The position numbers were made by a program, and so were the translations under genes. Positions 1 to 7,858 of a stretch of DNA of 64,000 nucleotides are shown piece by piece. Every line of letters begins with the position of its first letter. Positions within the stretch are counted from its first letter, which is position 1. Source of the stretch: Burkholderia sp. 9120. Its GTDB lineage: Bacteria; Pseudomonadota; Gammaproteobacteria; Burkholderiales; Burkholderiaceae. Under the pieces are notes generated by a model that ran no database searches, was not told where the DNA came from, and saw only the letters and a list, made by a program, of their open reading frames with translations. Where the stretch lies: the NCBI RefSeq assembly GCF_000745015.1, contig NZ_JQNA01000001.1, positions 1,240,001-1,304,000 on the forward strand, given 5' to 3'.

Positions 1-447
1 TTTACAAATCCGACCTAACTCAATAAACCCATCGGGTCGTGCTACCCACCAAACGGGGAATTTTCATTCTCAATTAATTTCATTCAGACTTGCTGAACAA
101 GGCTCAGGACGAAGGTGTCGCCACCAGGAAGCGAGATATTTCCTCCAACCCCGGATAACGCGAGCCAATCACCAACCATTCCATGACGAAACAACCCAAC
201 CAGACATAATTAAAAAATTTACCCCGAAATTTCTTACAAATAATTAGAAAATTCGGAACATTAATTTTCACATTAAATAGTCACGCCAATGAAACCGGGC
301 GCTCACGAACCCGGTAACGTCGTATGACATGGAATAAATCACCGTCCTGATCCGTTTAAGACTGGCACGCACGCAAACCGGCAGCGCGGGCATGACCCGC
401 GCTGCACAAACTCGAAACCGTACGCGGTCAAACCAGGAGCCCACATC
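1..447. other. AT-rich intergenic region, no gene seen
   Basis: This stretch is visibly richer in A and T than the rest of the window, with many TTAATT/AAATTT-like runs between about 60 and 350. Reading frames in it are short or continue antisense into the next gene, so none is convincing. It probably carries the promoter of the exported protein at 448, but I could not pick a clear -35/-10 pair. It could be the edge of a horizontally acquired segment lying to the left of the window. Confidence 0.5.
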
Positions 448-816
448 ATGCGCAAGACACTCTTCGGCGTCGCCCTTGTCAGCCTCTTTGCCCTGCAACC
501 CAGCGCGTTCGCCGAGGCGCCCAAGGCGGTCGACGGCCGCTTCGTCACCGCCGACGGCATGACGCTCTATACCTTCGACAAAGACACCACGCCCGGCGTC
601 AGCGCCTGCACCGGGGGCTGCATGAGTTACTGGCCCGCCGCGGTGGCCGGCTCGATGGATAAGCCGTCGGGCGACTGGACGCTGATCCCCGCAGCGGACG
701 GCAAACAGCAGTGGGCGTACAAGGGCTATCCGCTGTACCGCTACGCGGCGGACAAGCAGTCCGGCGATGAAAAGGGAAATGGGTTCAAGGACATGTGGCA
801 CACCGCCAAGCCCTGA
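448..816 (+). CDS. Small exported COG4315-type repeat protein
   Basis: 122 aa with a clear Sec signal peptide (MRKTLFGVALVSLFAL, cleavage probably after AFA-E at about residue 23). The mature part has the pattern of the COG4315 'secreted repeat of unknown function' family: 'DGMTLYTFDKDT' followed by 'ACTGGCMSYWP' and a second unit 'KGYPLYRYAADK', ending with a 'DMWHTAKP' tail. The two Cys in the CTGGC motif and the W/Y-rich segments are family hallmarks. Members are periplasmic or lipoprotein-like and their role is unknown; this one lacks a lipobox Cys, so it is probably soluble in the periplasm. It stands alone; no operon partner is visible. Confidence 0.85.
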   Translation: MRKTLFGVALVSLFALQPSAFAEAPKAVDGRFVTADGMTLYTFDKDTTPGVSACTGGCMSYWPAAVAGSMDKPSGDWTLIPAADGKQQWAYKGYPLYRYAADKQSGDEKGNGFKDMWHTAKP

Positions 817-862
817 ACGGCCGCCGCGCGATAAGCGCACCGGTGAAACGCACGCTCAAACG

Positions 863-888
863 AAAAAACGCCGGCATCGAGCCGGCGT
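863..888 (-). terminator. Rho-independent terminator for the gene at 924-1190
   Basis: Perfect 8-bp stem ACGCCGGC (868-875) / GCCGGCGT (881-888) with a 5-nt loop. On the minus strand it is followed by a run of T (the A run at 863-868 read in reverse). It lies 35 nt past the stop codon of the minus-strand gene. Confidence 0.85.
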
Positions 889-923
889 CGCATGACAAAT
901 CAGACGGAAGACCTTCTCCCGCG

Positions 924-1190
924 TTACTCGTCTTTAGGACACTGCAGGTTACAGCCGTTCGGGTCGCCATTGTCGCCGCGCTTGCGCATGGCCGACTTCT
1001 TGTTCGACTGATACTTGTCCGACGGCGCCGACGCAGCGAACGGCATTTGCGGATGCTCGGCAAGACGGAACTGGTCATTCAGGATCCCGCCCGGCACGCC
1101 GGGCGAATTCTGGGCGAACGCGACCGGAGCAGTGGCGAGAACCATACCGGTTGCAGCAACTGCAACCCATGCGTGAAGAAGAGCTTTCAT
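924..1190 (-). CDS. Small exported protein of unknown function
   Basis: 88 aa. The N-terminus is a standard signal peptide (about 26 residues, ending APVAFA before QN). The mature part is short (about 62 aa), Pro/Ser/Lys-rich, with a segment 'SNKKSAMRKRGDNGDPNG' and two Cys close to the C-terminus (CNLQC), which could form a disulfide or bind a metal. I do not recognise the family. It is preferred over the antisense frame 795-1199, which is Arg-rich and has no coherent features. A terminator sits directly downstream, supporting a monocistronic gene. Confidence 0.7.
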   Translation of the reverse strand: MKALLHAWVAVAATGMVLATAPVAFAQNSPGVPGGILNDQFRLAEHPQMPFAASAPSDKYQSNKKSAMRKRGDNGDPNGCNLQCPKDE

Positions 1191-1299
1191 AGCGATTGAG
1201 CGCGACGACTCGCGCGATTGAGGCGAAAACGAAAGCTTAGAGCGTATCGCAAACCGGCGCCATGCGCAGCGCCGAACCCACGTAGATGGTTACGGCTGC

Positions 1300-2376
1300 T
1301 TACGCCGCCACGCCGAGGCCGACTTCGAGGTCGACCAGCGTGCCACATTCCTGCGGATCGTAGCCTTCGAGCTGATCGACGCTATGCCGGAACGCGGCGC
1401 CGCGCAGCAACTCGATCACCGTCGCGAGCGGCGCGCGTTCCAGACGGCTGCGGTCGCAGGCGAAGTAATAGTCTTCGTCGACGATCGGAATGAAGTCGAG
1501 CCCGAAGTGATGCGCCGCCGGCTCCACACCGAAGCCCACGTCCGCCATGCCGCTCGCCACGAACGCCGCGATCGCCGAATGCGTCAGCTCGGTCGACGCA
1601 TAGCCATTCACCCGATCCGGATCGACACCGACTTTGCGCAACGCGAGATCGAGCAGCATGCGCGTGCCCGAGCCCGGCTGACGGTTGACGAAGCGAATGT
1701 CGTCACGCGCCAGATCGCCGAGACCGCCAATGCCTCGCGGGTTGCCCTTGCCGAGAAACAGTCCCTGCTTGCGCCGCGTCAGATGCACGAGCACATGGCG
1801 CTGCGGATCGAGCCAGCGCCGGTAGGTATCGGCGCACGCCGCGCGAAATTCGCCGCGCGGCAAGTGGAAGCCGGCCAGATCGCATTCGCCGCGCGCCAGT
1901 GCGCTGACGGCGTCGGCGCTGTCGCGGTATTTGATGTCGACCGGCAGATCGTGCGCAACCAGCGACGTGACGAGCGCAGCCACCGCGTACCCATGCGACG
2001 CAAAAATGCGCACGTCGTCGGCGGGTGGCGCGAGCCAGCGGTTCAGATCGCTCGCCACTTCGCTGGCGAGTGCCTGCATGTTGCCGTCGAGCCGTTCACC
2101 GCATAGACGCTGCGCACGCAGCACGGCCTGCCCGAGTTCGGAGAGCACCGAGCCGCGGCCGCGCTCCTTCGCAATCAGCGGACCGCCCAGACGTTCTTCG
2201 ATGCTGCGCAACAGACCCCATGCATGACGGTAGGACAAACCCTTAAGCGTGGCCGCCTGCGCGATGCTGCCGGATTCGTCCACCAGTGCGAGCAGCGGCA
2301 CGACGTCCGACAGGCTGGCCTCGCGGCCGTCCGCGCCCTTCACCACCAGCTCCGCCTGGCACTCGATTCTGATCAT
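1300..2376 (-). CDS. ModE/LysR-like regulator with periplasmic-binding-protein-like sensor, probable FdsR
   Basis: 358 aa. Residues 1-110 form a winged helix like that of ModE ('ESGSIAQAATLKGLSYRHAW', then 'LLRSIEERLGGPLIAKERG'). Residues about 120-350 resemble a type-2 periplasmic-binding-protein fold of the kind found in molybdate-responsive one-component regulators (PF12727-like: 'FASHGYAVAALVTSL', 'VNRQPGSGTRMLLDLALRK', 'GMADVGFGVEPAAHHFGLDF'). It is divergent from fdsGBAD, a molybdopterin enzyme operon, so it probably controls that operon in response to molybdate, tungstate or formate. FdsR of the Cupriavidus necator fds operon is the natural comparison; I infer this from position and domain type. 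The start ATG overlaps one of two CATATATG boxes, which suggests autoregulation. Confidence 0.85.
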   Translation of the reverse strand: MIRIECQAELVVKGADGREASLSDVVPLLALVDESGSIAQAATLKGLSYRHAWGLLRSIEERLGGPLIAKERGRGSVLSELGQAVLRAQRLCGERLDGNMQALASEVASDLNRWLAPPADDVRIFASHGYAVAALVTSLVAHDLPVDIKYRDSADAVSALARGECDLAGFHLPRGEFRAACADTYRRWLDPQRHVLVHLTRRKQGLFLGKGNPRGIGGLGDLARDDIRFVNRQPGSGTRMLLDLALRKVGVDPDRVNGYASTELTHSAIAAFVASGMADVGFGVEPAAHHFGLDFIPIVDEDYYFACDRSRLERAPLATVIELLRGAAFRHSVDQLEGYDPQECGTLVDLEVGLGVAA

Positions 2377-2492
2377 ATATGCTCAACTCTTTCCTATTGC
2401 ACGGGCTATTTCACCCGCCTATTGTTCGGCTATCCCATATCGAATAAACAAAGCATAAGTGCACGCTTTATGAAATACAAGTGCATATATGA
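2373..2492. promoter_or_regulatory. Divergent regulator/fds promoter region with paired CATATATG boxes
   Basis: TCATATATGC at 2373-2382 and GCATATATGA at 2483-2492 are exact reverse complements (10 nt), each containing the 8-bp palindrome CATATATG. They bracket the intergenic region between the regulator start (2376) and the fdsG start (2512). ModE-type regulators bind TATA-rich inverted repeats, so these are plausible operator half-sites; looping or double-site repression is inference. Confidence 0.55.
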
Positions 2493-2511
2493 CTTTTGGA
2501 GGAGCCCCCAC

Positions 2512-2997
2512 TTGGACGATTCCCTCGCCGTCGCACCGGATCAACTCGTGCAGCGTCACGCGCGTCCGGGCATGTCGCTGCTAGCTGTGCTGCATGCGAT
2601 TCAGGACGAACTCGGCTACGTTCCGCCGGCCTCGGTCGCGCCGCTCGCCAAAGCGATGAATCTGTCGCGCGCCGAGGTGCATGGCGTCATCACCTACTAC
2701 CACCACTTCCGCACGCAACCGGCCGCGCCGGTCACGGTGCAACTGTGCCGCGCGGAAGCCTGCCGCAGCATGGGCACCGAAGCGCTCGCGCAGCATATCG
2801 AAGCGCGCACCGGTTGCCGCTTCGACGCCGAACACGAGCCTCACGCGACGGTGGAACTGGAATCGGTGTATTGCCTCGGTCAATGTGCGCTGTCGCCGGC
2901 GTTGATGCTCAACGGCACCTTGCACGCGAAGGTCACGCCGCACAAATTCGACGCGATTCTCGCCGCCGCCGAAAAGCGCGTGGAGGTGACGGCATGA
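2512..2997 (+). CDS. fdsG: NAD-dependent formate dehydrogenase gamma subunit (NuoE-like)
   Basis: 161 aa if begun at TTG 2512, which has a strong ribosome-binding site (GGAGGAG at 2498-2504, 7 nt before). An in-frame ATG at 2470 would add 14 residues, lacks such a site and would start within the promoter. The protein is a thioredoxin-like [2Fe-2S] subunit of the NuoE/HoxE family: 'CRAEACRSMG' near residue 78 and 'YCLGQCALSPALML' near residue 119 supply the four cluster Cys. It passes electrons between the FdsB flavin and the catalytic subunit. Its stop overlaps the fdsB start (ATGA at 2994-2997), indicating translational coupling. Confidence 0.92.
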   Translation: MDDSLAVAPDQLVQRHARPGMSLLAVLHAIQDELGYVPPASVAPLAKAMNLSRAEVHGVITYYHHFRTQPAAPVTVQLCRAEACRSMGTEALAQHIEARTGCRFDAEHEPHATVELESVYCLGQCALSPALMLNGTLHAKVTPHKFDAILAAAEKRVEVTA

Positions 2998-4583
2998 CGC
3001 GCATTTACGTTCCCTGCGATTCGTCCGCACTGGCGCTCAGCGCCGACGCGCTGGCTCAGGCGATCGTCGCCGAAGCCGCACAGCGCGGCATCGAAATCGA
3101 ACTGGTCCGCAACGGCTCGCGCGGTTTGCTGTGGCTCGAACCGCTGATCGAAGTCGCAACGGCCGAAGGTCGCATCGGCTACGCGAATGTCGAAGCCGAC
3201 GACGTCGCCGCCTTGTTCGACGCCGGCTTCCTGCAAGGCGGCGAACACGCGCGGCGCGTCGGTCTCGTCGACGAGATTCCGTATCTGAAGAAGCAACAGC
3301 GCCTGACGTTTGCGCGCATCGGCATCACCGATCCGCTTTCCGTCGACGACTACGTTGCCCACGGCGGCCTCGACGGCCTGCGCGCGGCCCTGCACACCGA
3401 CGGCGACGCCGCCTGCGAAGCGTTGATCGAATCCGGCCTGCGCGGCCGCGGCGGCGCGGCGTTCCCGGCCGGCATCAAATGGCGCACGGTGCGCGGCGCG
3501 AAAGCGGCGCAGAAGTACATCGTCTGCAATGCGGATGAAGGCGACTCGGGCACGTTCTCCGATCGTCTGGTCATGGAAAGCGATCCGTACATGCTGATCG
3601 AAGGGATGATCATCGCGGGTGTCGTGACGGGCGCAACCGTCGGTTATATCTACGTGCGCAGCGAGTATCCGCATTCGATCGCGACGCTCGAAGCGGCCAT
3701 CGCGAAAGCGCGCGCCGCCGGCTGGCTCGGCGACAGCGTGCTCGGCTCGGCGGCGCATCGCTTCGAGCTGTTCGTCGCGAAAGGTGCCGGCGCCTATGTG
3801 TGCGGCGAGGAAACCGCGTTGCTCGAATCGCTCGAAGGCAAACGCGGCATCGTCCGCGCGAAGCCGCCGGTGCCGGCGCTCGTCGGCCTGTACGGGCAGC
3901 CGACCGTGATCAACAACGTCATCACGCTCGCCACCGTGCCGCTGATCTTCGCGCGCGGCGCGGCGTTCTACAAAGACTTCGGCATGGGCCGTTCGCGCGG
4001 CACGTTGCCGTTCCAACTGGCCGGCAACGTGAAGCAAGGCGGTCTCGTCGAACTCGCATTCGGCGTGACGCTGCGCGAATTGCTGGTCGACTACGGCGGC
4101 GGCACGGCCAGCGGCCGGCCGGTACGCGCGGTGCAGGTGGGCGGCCCGCTCGGCACCTATCTGCCCGAAAGCCAGTGGGACATTCCGATGGACTACGAGG
4201 CCTATGCGGCGGTCGGCGCGGTGGTCGGCCACGGCGGCCTGGTCGTGCACGACGACACATCGAATCTCGCCGAACTCGCGCAATACGCCATGCACTTCTG
4301 CGCGCTCGAATCGTGCGGCAAATGCACGCCGTGCCGGATCGGCTCGACGCGCGGCGTCGAAGTGATCGGCCGGATCCGCAACGGCGATACGTCCACGCGC
4401 CAGGTGCAATTGCTGCGCGATCTGTGCGACACGATGGTGTCCGGTTCACTGTGCGCGATGGGCGGCATGACGCCGTTCCCGGTGCTGTCCGCGCTCGATC
4501 ATTTCCCCGAAGACTTCGGTCTCGCCGGCGCGTCTTCCGACGCGTCCCCGAACGTGCCTCATCACGCGCCCAAAGCGGCCTGA
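2994..4583 (+). CDS. fdsB: NAD-dependent formate dehydrogenase beta subunit (NuoF-like)
   Basis: 529 aa. The first ~110 residues are a thioredoxin-like domain ('IYVPCDSSALALSADALAQA'), typical of fused FdsB/HoxF proteins. The NuoF-type core follows: Gly-rich FMN/NADH site 'GRGGAAFPAG' near residue 150, 'CNADEGDSGTF' near residue 177, 'GAGAYVCGEETALLESLEG' near residue 265, and the [4Fe-4S] motif 'ESCGKCTPCRIGSTRG' near residue 438. It reduces NAD+ with electrons from formate. RBS GGAGG is at 2982-2986. fdsA begins 14 nt after the stop with its own AGGAG site. Confidence 0.95.
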   Translation: MTRIYVPCDSSALALSADALAQAIVAEAAQRGIEIELVRNGSRGLLWLEPLIEVATAEGRIGYANVEADDVAALFDAGFLQGGEHARRVGLVDEIPYLKKQQRLTFARIGITDPLSVDDYVAHGGLDGLRAALHTDGDAACEALIESGLRGRGGAAFPAGIKWRTVRGAKAAQKYIVCNADEGDSGTFSDRLVMESDPYMLIEGMIIAGVVTGATVGYIYVRSEYPHSIATLEAAIAKARAAGWLGDSVLGSAAHRFELFVAKGAGAYVCGEETALLESLEGKRGIVRAKPPVPALVGLYGQPTVINNVITLATVPLIFARGAAFYKDFGMGRSRGTLPFQLAGNVKQGGLVELAFGVTLRELLVDYGGGTASGRPVRAVQVGGPLGTYLPESQWDIPMDYEAYAAVGAVVGHGGLVVHDDTSNLAELAQYAMHFCALESCGKCTPCRIGSTRGVEVIGRIRNGDTSTRQVQLLRDLCDTMVSGSLCAMGGMTPFPVLSALDHFPEDFGLAGASSDASPNVPHHAPKAA

Positions 4584-4597
4584 CCCAGGAGCTCACC

Positions 4598-7555
4598 ATG
4601 TCCGACGTGCTCAACTCCCCTGCCGGCGGCTGCGGCTCAGGCAACTGCGCGTGCAAGTCGCAGGCGCTGCAACAGGCGCCGCTGCGCCCGCCCCGTTCGT
4701 TCTTCGACGACACCGACTACGGCACGCCCGAACGTCATGCCGACGTCGATATCACGCTGGAAATCGACGGTCAGAGCGTGACGGTGCCGGCCGGCACCTC
4801 GGTAATGCGCGCCGCCGTCGAAGCCGGCGTGAACGTGCCGAAGCTGTGCGCCACCGATTCGCTGGAACCGTTCGGCTCGTGCCGCCTGTGTCTGGTCGAG
4901 ATCGAAGGCAAGCGCGGCTATCCGGCGTCGTGCACGACGCCCGTCGAAGCCGGCATGAAGGTGCGCACGCAGACCGATCGTCTGCAATCGCTACGCCGCA
5001 ACGTGATGGAACTGTATATCTCCGATCACCCGCTCGACTGCCTCACCTGCCCCGCCAACGGCGACTGCGAATTGCAGGACATGGCGGGCGTGACGGGCTT
5101 GCGCGAAGTGCGCTACGGCTTCGACGGCGCGAATCATCTGAAGGACAAGAAGGACGAGTCGAACCCGTATTTCACCTACGACGCGTCGAAGTGCATCGTC
5201 TGCAATCGCTGCGTGCGCGCGTGCGAGGAAACGCAAGGCACGTTCGCGCTGACCATCGCGGGACGCGGCTTCGAATCGCGCGTGGCGGCGAGCGAAAACC
5301 AGCCGTTCATGGAATCGGAGTGCGTGTCGTGCGGCGCGTGCGTCGCAGCGTGCCCGACCGCGACGCTGCAGGAAAAGACCGTGATCATGCTCGGCCAGGC
5401 GGAGCATTCGGTCGTCACCACCTGCGCGTATTGCGGCGTCGGTTGTTCGTTCAAGGCGGAGATGAAAGGCAACCAGGTCGTGCGGATGGTGCCGCACAAA
5501 AACGGCCAGGCCAACGAAGGCCACGCCTGCGTGAAAGGCCGCTTCGCCTGGGGCTACGCAACGCACAAGGACCGCATCACCAGGCCGATGATTCGCGCGA
5601 AGATCACCGACCCGTGGCGCGAAGTCAGTTGGGAAGAAGCGCTGAGTTACGCGGCGTCGGAGTTCCGCCGGATTCAGGCACAACACGGCCGCGATTCGAT
5701 TGGCGGCATCACCTCGTCGCGTTGCACGAACGAAGAGACGTACCTCGTGCAAAAGCTGGTGCGCGCCGCATTCGGCAACAACAACGTCGACACCTGCGCG
5801 CGCGTCTGTCACTCCCCGACCGGTTACGGCCTGAAGGTCACGCTCGGCGAATCGGCAGGCACGCAGACGTTTGCCTCGGTCGATAAAGCTGACGTGATCA
5901 TGGTGATCGGCGCGAATCCGACCGACGGCCACCCGGTGTTCGGCTCGCGGATGAAACGCCGCGTGCGGGAAGGCGCGAAGCTGATCGTGGTCGATCCGCG
6001 GCGGATCGATATCGTCGACACGCCGCATGTGAAAGCCTCGCATCATCTGCAATTGCGGCCGGGCACCAACGTGGCCGTGGTGAACGCGCTGGCGCACGTG
6101 ATCGTGACCGAAGGCCTGTTCAACGCAGCCTTCGTGGCCGAGCGTTGCGACACGCGCGCGTTCGAACAGTGGCGCGATTTCGTTTCGCTACCGGAGAACG
6201 CGCCGGAAGCGACTGAAGCGTTGAGCGGCGTGCCGGCTCAACACGTCCGCGAAGCGGCGCGCATCTACGCGACCGGCGGCAATGCCGCGATCTACTACGG
6301 CCTCGGCGTCACCGAACACGCGCAGGGCTCGACGATGGTGATGGGCATCGCCAATCTCGCGATGGTCACCGGCAACATCGGCCGCGAAGGGGTCGGCGTG
6401 AATCCGCTACGCGGCCAGAACAACGTGCAGGGCTCGTGCGACATGGGCTCGTTCCCGCACGAGTTGCCGGGCTATCGCCACATTAGCGATACGGTCACGC
6501 GCACGCTGTTCGAGCAAGCGTGGAACGTCACGCTGCAGCCCGAACCGGGCCTGCGGATTCCGAACATGTTCGACGCCGCCGTGCATGGCACCTTCAAGGG
6601 TCTGTACTGCCAGGGTGAAGACATCGTGCAGTCGGATCCGAACACGCATCATGTGGCGGCGGCGCTGTCGGCGATGGAATGCATCGTGGTGCAGGACATT
6701 TTCCTCAACGAGACCGCGAAATACGCACACGTGCTGCTGCCGGGTTCGTCGTTCCTCGAAAAGGACGGCACCTTCACCAACGCGGAACGCCGCATCTCGC
6801 GCGTGCGCAAGGTGATGCCGCCGGTGCCGGGTTACGCCGACTGGGAAGTCACGGTGATGCTCGCGCGCGCGCTCGGCTATGAAATGGACTACACGCATCC
6901 CTCGCAGATCATGGACGAGATCGCGCGTCTCACGCCGACGTTTCACGGCGTGTCGTACAGGAAGCTCGACGAGCTCGGCAGCATTCAGTGGCCGTGCAAC
7001 GAGAACGCGCCGGACGGTACGCCGACCATGCACATCGATACATTCGTGCGCGGCAAGGGCAAGTTCGTGATTACGAAGTTCATCGCGACGCCGGAAAAGG
7101 TCACGCGCAAATTCCCGCTGCTGCTGACCACCGGGCGGATTCTGTCGCAGTACAACGTCGGCGCGCAAACGCGCCGCACCGAGAACTCACGCTGGCACGA
7201 CGAGGACCGTCTGGAAATCCATCCGCACGACGCCGAGGAACGTGGCATCAAGATGGACGACTGGGTCGGCATCGAATCGCGCGCGGGGCAAACCGTGTTG
7301 CGCGCGAAAGTCACCGAGCGGATGCAGCCGGGCGTCGTCTACACGACGTTCCACTTCCCCGAATCGGGCGCGAACGTGATCACCACCGACAGCTCCGACT
7401 GGGCCACCAACTGCCCGGAATACAAGGTGACCGCGGTGCAGGTGATGCCGGTCGAACAGCCGTCGCAATGGCAGAAAGACTATTCGCGCTTCAACACCGA
7501 ACAGCTCGATCTGCTGAAGCAACGCGAGCTGGCCAACGCCACCTCGGGCAAGTGA
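4598..7555 (+). CDS. fdsA: NAD-dependent formate dehydrogenase alpha (catalytic, Mo) subunit
   Basis: 985 aa. Domains in order: plant-type ferredoxin with 'FGSCRLCLVE' (about 80-110), NuoG-type His-Cys cluster 'HPLDCLTCPANGDC' (about 145), two [4Fe-4S] motifs 'CIVCNRCVRAC' and 'CVSCGACVAACPT', then the molybdopterin domain beginning 'CAYCGVGCSF'. The active-site ligand is Cys404 in 'ARVCHSPTG'; it is coded TGT, so this is the Cys, not the selenocysteine, form. The molybdopterin-binding C-terminal part ends with 'FHFPESGANVITTDSSDWATNCPEYK'-like sequence (split here only for description). It oxidises formate to CO2 in the cytoplasm. The extreme N-terminus carries extra Cys (12, 17, 19). fdsD follows after 8 nt; no fdsC/fdhD gene lies between them. 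Confidence 0.95.
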   Translation: MSDVLNSPAGGCGSGNCACKSQALQQAPLRPPRSFFDDTDYGTPERHADVDITLEIDGQSVTVPAGTSVMRAAVEAGVNVPKLCATDSLEPFGSCRLCLVEIEGKRGYPASCTTPVEAGMKVRTQTDRLQSLRRNVMELYISDHPLDCLTCPANGDCELQDMAGVTGLREVRYGFDGANHLKDKKDESNPYFTYDASKCIVCNRCVRACEETQGTFALTIAGRGFESRVAASENQPFMESECVSCGACVAACPTATLQEKTVIMLGQAEHSVVTTCAYCGVGCSFKAEMKGNQVVRMVPHKNGQANEGHACVKGRFAWGYATHKDRITRPMIRAKITDPWREVSWEEALSYAASEFRRIQAQHGRDSIGGITSSRCTNEETYLVQKLVRAAFGNNNVDTCARVCHSPTGYGLKVTLGESAGTQTFASVDKADVIMVIGANPTDGHPVFGSRMKRRVREGAKLIVVDPRRIDIVDTPHVKASHHLQLRPGTNVAVVNALAHVIVTEGLFNAAFVAERCDTRAFEQWRDFVSLPENAPEATEALSGVPAQHVREAARIYATGGNAAIYYGLGVTEHAQGSTMVMGIANLAMVTGNIGREGVGVNPLRGQNNVQGSCDMGSFPHELPGYRHISDTVTRTLFEQAWNVTLQPEPGLRIPNMFDAAVHGTFKGLYCQGEDIVQSDPNTHHVAAALSAMECIVVQDIFLNETAKYAHVLLPGSSFLEKDGTFTNAERRISRVRKVMPPVPGYADWEVTVMLARALGYEMDYTHPSQIMDEIARLTPTFHGVSYRKLDELGSIQWPCNENAPDGTPTMHIDTFVRGKGKFVITKFIATPEKVTRKFPLLLTTGRILSQYNVGAQTRRTENSRWHDEDRLEIHPHDAEERGIKMDDWVGIESRAGQTVLRAKVTERMQPGVVYTTFHFPESGANVITTDSSDWATNCPEYKVTAVQVMPVEQPSQWQKDYSRFNTEQLDLLKQRELANATSGK

Positions 7556-7563
7556 GGCGAGCC

Positions 7564-7815
7564 ATGGACACTCAGAATCTGATCGACATGGCGAACCGGA
7601 TCGGCGATTTTTTCGATTCGATGCCGGACCGCGAAGAAGCGTTGGGCGGTATCGCCGATCATATCCACCGCTTCTGGGAACCGCGCATGCGGCGCGCGTT
7701 GCTGGCGTCGCTCGATGAACCGGCAGCGGGCGGCGTCGAGATGTCGGCGATCGTCAGGGAAGCGCTGCTCAAACATCGCGAGCAATTGACGCCTGCCGTG
7801 CCTGCGCCGGTTTAA
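7564..7815 (+). CDS. fdsD: Formate dehydrogenase delta subunit
   Basis: 83 aa with the conserved delta-subunit pattern: 'LIDMANRIGDFFDSMPDR', 'GGIADHIHRFWEPRMRRAL', then a short tail. FdsD-family proteins are small and accompany soluble NAD-linked formate dehydrogenases; they are needed for assembly or stability. It is the last gene of the operon; fdsA ends 8 nt upstream. The next gene converges from the other strand 43 nt away. I saw no strong terminator between them. Confidence 0.92.
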   Translation: MDTQNLIDMANRIGDFFDSMPDREEALGGIADHIHRFWEPRMRRALLASLDEPAAGGVEMSAIVREALLKHREQLTPAVPAPV

Positions 7816-7858
7816 TGCGTTGCGGCTTTGCAGCGTTGCAGTTTTGCGGCCGCCCGCG

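Noticed and set aside
2880..4409. Long minus-strand open frame opposite fdsB/fdsG
   Set aside because: It is His/Arg/Asp-rich antisense read-through typical of high-GC coding DNA; the plus strand carries clear fds motifs.
3800..4597. N-terminal extension of fdsA inside fdsB
   Set aside because: Arg-rich out-of-frame translation of fdsB; the real start at 4598 has an AGGAG site and a normal FdsA N-terminus.
5800..5815. Selenocysteine active site in FdsA
   Set aside because: The active-site codon is TGT (Cys404), with no in-frame TGA.
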